Origin: Chlamydoabsidia padenii
Lineage: Eukaryota; Mucoromycota; Mucoromycetes; Mucorales; Cunninghamellaceae
Assembly (NCBI GenBank): GCA_025330725.1
Contig: JAIWND010000040.1
Span: forward strand, 62,001-126,000
DNA: 64,000 nucleotides
Direction of reading: 5' to 3'
The notes under the pieces are model-generated. The model ran no database searches. It saw only the letters and a program-made list of their open reading frames with translations, and was not told where the DNA came from. Each line of letters starts with the position of its first letter. The first letter of the stretch is position 1. Of this stretch, positions 58,667 to 64,000 are shown piece by piece. Position numbers and translations under genes: made by a program.

Positions 58667-61600
58667 TCAAGGGACGGATGTCCCGCATTCTCTTAACCGA
58701 GAGATGGGCGGAGACACTATTATTTCAGCCAAGTTAGTTGTTGCTACTGCTGATGTTTTTGCTATTGGTCTGTAGGAAAATACGGGGTGATCAATCAAGG
58801 CAATTTTCTTGTACAATCCAATCTTGAGTTTGTTGCTTGCTGCATTGGTGTCCCGACCGCACGCAGAGTAACCCCATTTATGGCCGAAGCAATCTTTGTT
58901 GATACAGTATACGATGCCGAGGTTGGTTTTGTTGTTGGCCTTTCTTGAATGTTGTAAACGTGAATCACAAAAGCAGCACAATTTTGAAGATAGGTATTCA
59001 TTGGTTTCTGTAAGTGCACATACATCCTTCAGTTTTTTTTGTAATGTTTTAGTGTTACGTTTGTCGTACCCTTTGATTCTTGAGCCAAACCCTGTTCCGG
59101 CATCCCCATAAAAAATGGTTGTATCCCTTTTTGTCATGCCCTTTGGAGTGAAACAGTATCGTAAGCTTTGCTTGTGAATCTGGATTGTCCTCCTCCTTGC
59201 TTTTTCGTCCAATTGAATTCATGATAGAATTTAACCAAGTCATCCTTGCAATGTTTTCCAACGTTATGCTTGTTTTCAATACTTAATTTGGCCGCTTCAG
59301 ATATAGAACTTTCCAATGCATATATGCTGGTACCACCACCATCGCTGTCTTCTCTTTCCTTCTTGTTTTCATCCTTTTTATGTTGAAGTTGGTGACGATA
59401 AAAAGTACTTCTTGACTTGCAGTTGATATTGCTTGCATTTATTTTCATAGTATGGAATTTCATGAGCCATTTGACTTTTTCATGATCATTTTCCAATTCT
59501 TGAAGCAAAGGTAAATACTTGTTTGCGAGCAACAAGGTCGAATAAGCTTGGCCACAGTCCATGGAAACAGCACTTGCCATATTTTTCACTCCAGGATCAA
59601 CGCCAACACAACTGCCTTTTTCGATCAACAAATTAACAGTTGGAGGAGAACGATTTTGCTTTCTACCATGAATCGTATCATATATGCTTGCTTTTTGCTT
59701 GTTCAGTTCATCGATTTGATGGTACAGATCCAGAATATTCCTATTTATATCTTCCAGATTTTCGGTAGCTATCTTGCGTTTTTCAAGGCACTTTATCTTT
59801 TGAGCAACGAGCTTGTTAGGATCAGCGGTAGAGGTAATATCATTCATTTCATCCATGATGTTCTTGACTTCTTTTTTCTTTGTCTTGACAAGTGTTTTAA
59901 AACCAGGTATACGACACTTTGCTTTGGCGATCAAGGAGTGAAGCTGTACAGTCTTTTTCTTTGGCTCCTTCAAAACGTCCCATTGACTTTTTTTTTTTTT
60001 TTCTCGCAGCTCCACTGGTTGATGAAGTTCGTGCAACATTGCTTTTGATAAGGGTTTTTTTCATATAGGCCTTGGATACGTACAAATCCAGTAAATGTTA
60101 TGGTGATGTTGTTGTTGAAAGTCACTTTTCCACGCTTACATAGATTTTCAATACCCTGCATGTGAAAAAATTCTTCAAGGAAAGATTTCTGTGTCGTCAA
60201 GTTTGCTTTGAGCTCATGTATTTCTGTCACACTTTTGATCGAGCCTTCAGGTTGATGAGTGCGCGACCGGTGTATATTCTTTTCGATGATGCTAACATTG
60301 TCAAATTCTTTGTTTATGTCCGTTTCTGTAAGCTCAAAATTTTTTGGCCGGTTTCGCAACAGATTCATAATCCACGTACACATTCGATTGATTTTGGCTG
60401 CACTTGAGCCCACAGAAGTAGTTGGATGGTTGGGAGTAGTATATAAATTGGTAGCATCTGGTTCATTGTCATCGGTTTGCAGTTATTCCGCCATCAGTTC
60501 GTCCTCCAGTAAAGTATGGCCAGTTGTAACGTCTTCAGTGGTTTGAGCAGGGGAAGTGACTGGTATTTCATTGTCCGCATACAGTGCATATTGAAGTTCC
60601 ATGATTTTTTTGTTTTCATAGTAAAGCTTTTGGCGTATTTGTTCAGTTTGTATCCGACGTTTCAAGTTTTTGATGTCTTTTTGTCGTATCACGAGATTAT
60701 AGTCTTCAATAAAAAGTCTTATTTAGGATCAAAGGAAAAGCTTAACAAAGATGTTTGCATGATATCGGTACTTGAATATGATACTTTTAAAACCCGCACC
60801 GGCTTTGATGATGACAAGTGAAGTGTCAGGTTTAGTAGGAGAGCTAAAATATGAAAGAGCAAAATGTGAGCATCCTAGCTCAAGGCATACATTTTTTTCC
60901 CTTTTGAGGCACCTTGTTATTCTTCGAAAATACGCCTTTTCTCGTTTTGGAACACAGTAAATCTGCAAAAGAATGGTGATGGCCTTTGTTAAAAGTACTC
61001 GAGCCGGTTATCAGCATGCATATTCAGGATATTTGTTGCCAATATAGTCAGTTGTGGGGTAATCATGTCTCTATAACCAGCTTCAAGATTCGTCAAATTC
61101 AATGTGTCACGTACTTCACCAGGGCTGATGAACGGTGTGTTATTATCGAGGCCCAACGACGATAGTCCTAGTGATCTAACCGTTGATATTAATGATGCTG
61201 CCAATGATGGCACTGATGATGATAGTGCTGGTGATGATGATACTGGTGTAGATGGTACTGGTGTAGATGCTGCTGCTAATTTTTCAATGTGGCTTTTCGT
61301 TGTCGTTCACCGAAATATGATGTATATAATGAATTTAAATGGTTTATTGAAAATGCGTCGAAACAATCTTCTACCACCAACGGCTTTACTCAGCTTCTGA
61401 TTTTGTAGTAATTCTTTGATGCTTGTGGAAAGATGATACAATAGTCTGTCACAAGTTTGCCTGCGGTAATCTTCAGGAACAATTTCATCAATACTGCTTG
61501 AGGTCAGTGGGCTTTTTTAAAAAAAAAATAATCAATAACCAGACCTCGCATATAGAATGGATGATGTTTTGATTGACATACCTTTCCAAAAACTTGCGAG

Positions 61601-62288
61601 TTTAAAGTTCAATGATTGTCATCATATCAAAAACAGCGTGAGAAACTGTCTTCATCCAATCCAGATAATTGTCTTTTATGAGAGGCTTCAGCACGTTTGT
61701 TTTGTGGTCACCACTTTCACTTCTCGATTTGACTTCAACCGCTTATTTTTTGAGGGGGCTTCTTGCTGTACACTTTGACGTTTCTTTCCTTTGGACCTTT
61801 CACCATGAAATTCATCATACGCTGCATCGCCACTTTACTATTGTTGGATAGTTTTCTGTGGTCAGTACTTTCGACACATATGCGTGATTGGTTCTAGATG
61901 GTCTCTCTATAAAGTTATAAATAAATGATACATAAGTAAAGATATACCTTTGATCATGTTTTTTTTTTAGTTTACCTTGCTGATGGCCACGAACGCCCAA
62001 GTTGTTATTCCATAAAGTTGCAATATGACTGTATATCTTGAGAGACTTTCTTTCCCCTTCGTTTTTATTCAAGAACTGTAAAAATTTATCCTTCGTTGGT
62101 ATCATCTTCCCATATCTTTTAGATAACTGTTCTATTTCCTTCACCAAGCGATCCGCTAACACCTTATGTACAAAGTAGACAAACTGCTTATCATCATCGT
62201 ATATAGTATGGGCCTCCGCTGGTTCAACGGGATCGATGTTCATATATTGGGCTGCTTCCATCATATGTTTATACTTTTTGATATTCAC
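58667..62288 (-). pseudogene. Fanzor-like endonuclease, locus E (second family)
   Basis: The start at 62288 (MNIKKYKHMMEAAQYMNIDP) and the first exon parallel locus B: VYFVHKVLADRLVKEIEQLS, then KMIPTKDKFLQFL, against HFIKMAFKDRLEEQLKK and NIPTSKEVILERY. The exon 61213-60989 (ITPQLTILATNILNMHADNR) also matches B. Then come 60413-59970 (KINRMCTWIMNLLRNRPKNF), a helical block with RuvC-I (CVGVDPGVKNMASAVSMD), and LESSISEAAKLSIENKHNVG. After a frame change near 59150 follow TTIFYGDAGTGFGSRIKGYD, RuvC-II and zinc ribbon (ETNEYLSSKLCCFC, VYCINKDCFGH) and RuvC-III (CGRDTNAASNKLKIGLY). All three acidic residues are present. Damaged reading near 61220-61800 adds to the frameshift, so it is inactive as read. 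Confidence 0.75.
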
Positions 62289-62779
62289 TCACAAAGAAAA
62301 AAGAAAAAAAGAAAATGGTGAAACTGAAAAAGACACGTTAATATCAAGTACGAAACAGGACAGAGTGTTTATCGTTTGAGATTGAGGCGGCGCTTAAAGA
62401 TACTGCATTAACTATACTACTGTAGTTTCTTTTTCTCTCCTCGTCTTGCATACAAGAGATGATGGCATATAATTTATTGTATTTTAGTCACATATCTCTC
62501 TTCCTTTGACCTAATGACAAGATCAAACAAAAGTCTATGTTTCGATTCTACTCTCGACGATGTGTGATCACACTTGTAAGCCATAATGTTTGAGGATGTA
62601 AAAAAGGTTTTTATTGTCAATAATCAACATACTTCATATCACACCATATACAGTCCATACTAAATTAATATATACTAATCTATACTACCTTCACCACCTC
62701 ACCATTACACATATCCACCAGATCTACACCACAGAAAGACTTCCCTGTCTATAAGCTAGGCACCAGTTTTCCCTTTTCC
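62289..62779. other. Intergenic, no gene seen
   Basis: This is the upstream region of Fanzor-like locus E, then AT-rich sequence. It shows no clear similarity to the upstream region of locus B, so the two loci probably do not share a recent insertion end here. Confidence 0.4.
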
Positions 62780-63480
62780 CAAGGTACTCCCGGTCAAAGT
62801 ATACTATAGCGCGGATGTATCCCAAGTGTCGTTAGGCTGATTGTTGAAGTCTTTGAACTTTTGGTAAGTAACTTCAACGGCCACAATGGTTTCGGCAGGG
62901 GGATCCAGCATGGTTCGTTATTACTAAGCACATAGACACACCTTTCCTCGTGGTGGAGGACTGAACAACCAAAGTGTGCATGGAACAATAGTTTCTTGGA
63001 CCAGTAATACATATTTTGTGTGTTGAAATCGAGACATACAATCCTGCTATCTTTATGAAGACACTAATCACAAAGAAGAAGAAGAAAAAAAGTTGGTGCA
63101 ATAAACAAGACATATTTACTTACGTCTAATTGCCAGTTTGACATGAAAGCAAACATAAACATCCTGTTGTTCACGGCGTCGCTGTTTTTTTTGTAAAGCA
63201 GTGACCACCCGAAGATATGATCTTGTCCCTCCACAAAATCAAACTTTGTTACACAAGTGAATGCAGTTAAGAAGTCCATTTTTGTTTTTCTTTTCTTGTC
63301 AGTACAACTATAATTGTTTGGAGGCTTGCTGTTGGTTTCGTTGATGGAGCGTCCAGGACAATTGGCATATGCAGTTCCATCAAGATAATCAAAGTGTTGT
63401 AAACAAAATCTTGTTCTTGATCACCCAGGGCCCAGAGGTTATTTTGTAAAAATAACATCCAATCCTGGCGAGGCACGGTG
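62780..63480 (-). pseudogene. MULE transposase fragment
   Basis: On the minus strand the sequence reads TKFDFVEGQDHIFGWSLLYK, then NSDAVNNRMFMFAFMSNWQL and, after an intron-like gap and frame changes, HTLVVQSSTTRKG and CLVITNHAGS. These match, in order, the segment of MULE element 2 at 31170-31490 (NLDAIDEGMFLFAFCSEWQL, YTLVVRSSATGKG, CFMITNHAGS). The catalytic second Asp, the Glu and the SWIM finger are absent. No terminal repeat is visible. Confidence 0.65.
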
Positions 63481-63680
63481 CGAGTAGCTGGACAAACATC
63501 TATCGCACCATCTATCCGTTGGTTGAGTAATTTAACAGCTGGTCGAATTCATAGTAAAAGAGAATGTTGTATAAAGTGATTCAAGGTGTAAAGAGAGAAA
63601 GACCGAGGAGCAATTTTTTTTTTTTTAAAAAAAAAAAGGTTCCCACCAATTAACTTCCTTTTCTTTCGCTTTACCAAAAG

Positions 63681-63856
63681 ATGGATATTATTGAACCAAT
63701 TGATAAAAAAGACGAAGTGCGCATTTCAAAAACCATCTCGTACATTCTTCGTCATGGCGCTGTCAAGGAAAAGCTGACCATACGACGAGATGGATTCATC
63801 AAGGTATCCGACCTGGTAAGGCCCTCCCCCCCCCCCGGTATCCTGACTTGTCTTGA

Positions 63857-63896
<40 letters not shown>

Positions 63897-64000
63897 CATA
63901 ACAATGTAGCTTACTCGGCCTAAATTAAAAGGTGTCACCATGGGTCAACTTGCTTATATAGTATCCAATAGCGAAAAACAACGGTACTGTTTACAACAAC
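63681..64000 (+). CDS. TPT1: tRNA 2'-phosphotransferase (Tpt1/KptA), 5' part
   Basis: Exon 1 (63681-63815) and the start of exon 2 (63910 onward) encode the N-terminal 75 residues; the gene continues beyond the window. Tpt1 removes the splice-junction 2'-phosphate from ligated tRNAs using NAD+. The start MDIIEPIDKKDEVRISKTIS leads into the family motif ISKTISYILRHGA, matching the catalytic SKxLSxxLRHxA with its Arg and His, then IRRDGFIKVSDL, RPKLKGVTMGQLAYIV and KQRYCLQ, which matches the conserved KxRF/Y region. The intron carries a C-run and a T-run of about 37 bases. A T11/A11 palindromic tract lies about 50 bases upstream of the ATG. Confidence 0.92.

Overview
The window looks like chromosomal DNA of a Mucoromycota fungus, most likely Mucorales. 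The evidence is many short GT-AG introns, AT-rich spacers with long mononucleotide tracts, typical fungal proteins (Zn2Cys6 factor, fungal amino-acid permease, Sel1-repeat protein), and a dense set of degraded transposons. The organism is inferred from style and gene content, not from a marker gene. No rRNA, tRNA or CRISPR array was seen.

Apparently intact host genes, left to right: a Ser/Pro-rich coiled-coil protein (563-3123), a secreted His/Lys-rich protein (3818-4309), 6-phosphofructo-2-kinase/fructose-2,6-bisphosphatase (5859-7797), a Sel1-repeat protein (13812-15299), an AhpD-like protein (15438-16342, minus), a microsomal-type epoxide hydrolase (23775-25337, minus), an F-box protein (34180-35004, minus) divergent from a Zn2Cys6 transcription factor (35114-37484), a PHD + GNAT acetyltransferase resembling KAT14 (39414-42155), and a minus-strand cluster of a TLC membrane protein, a UMA+UBA protein resembling ESCRT-I UBAP1, a SET protein and an amino-acid permease (50259-56244). 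A Tpt1 tRNA 2'-phosphotransferase runs off the right edge. They share no obvious pathway.

Between them lies transposon-derived DNA. The main feature is five loci related to Fanzor, the eukaryotic TnpB homologues (RuvC D-E-D residues plus a zinc ribbon), all on the minus strand. Loci A (8431-12493), C (37822-39123) and D (47237-49285) form one family. Loci B (25506-29535) and E (58667-62288) form a second family with a long, unexplained N-terminal region. All five are broken by frameshifts, stops or truncations. B is broken at one point by a 17-bp tandem duplication. C lies between inverted arrays of a degenerate motif spaced about 21 bp, matching the array at the end of a Tc1/IS630-like element at 42.6 kb.

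Other mobile DNA: three Mutator-like (MULE) elements with recognisable terminal inverted repeats (21728-23726, 30131-33729, 43697-47129) and a MULE fragment at 62.8-63.5 kb; a truncated Tc1/IS630-like transposase; piggyBac 3' ends at 1-319, 7835-8388 and 16639-17028 plus a 205-bp TTAA-flanked MITE; a LINE-type fragment after a 51-A tract; and two genes or pseudogenes of unknown family at 17.5-20.6 kb.
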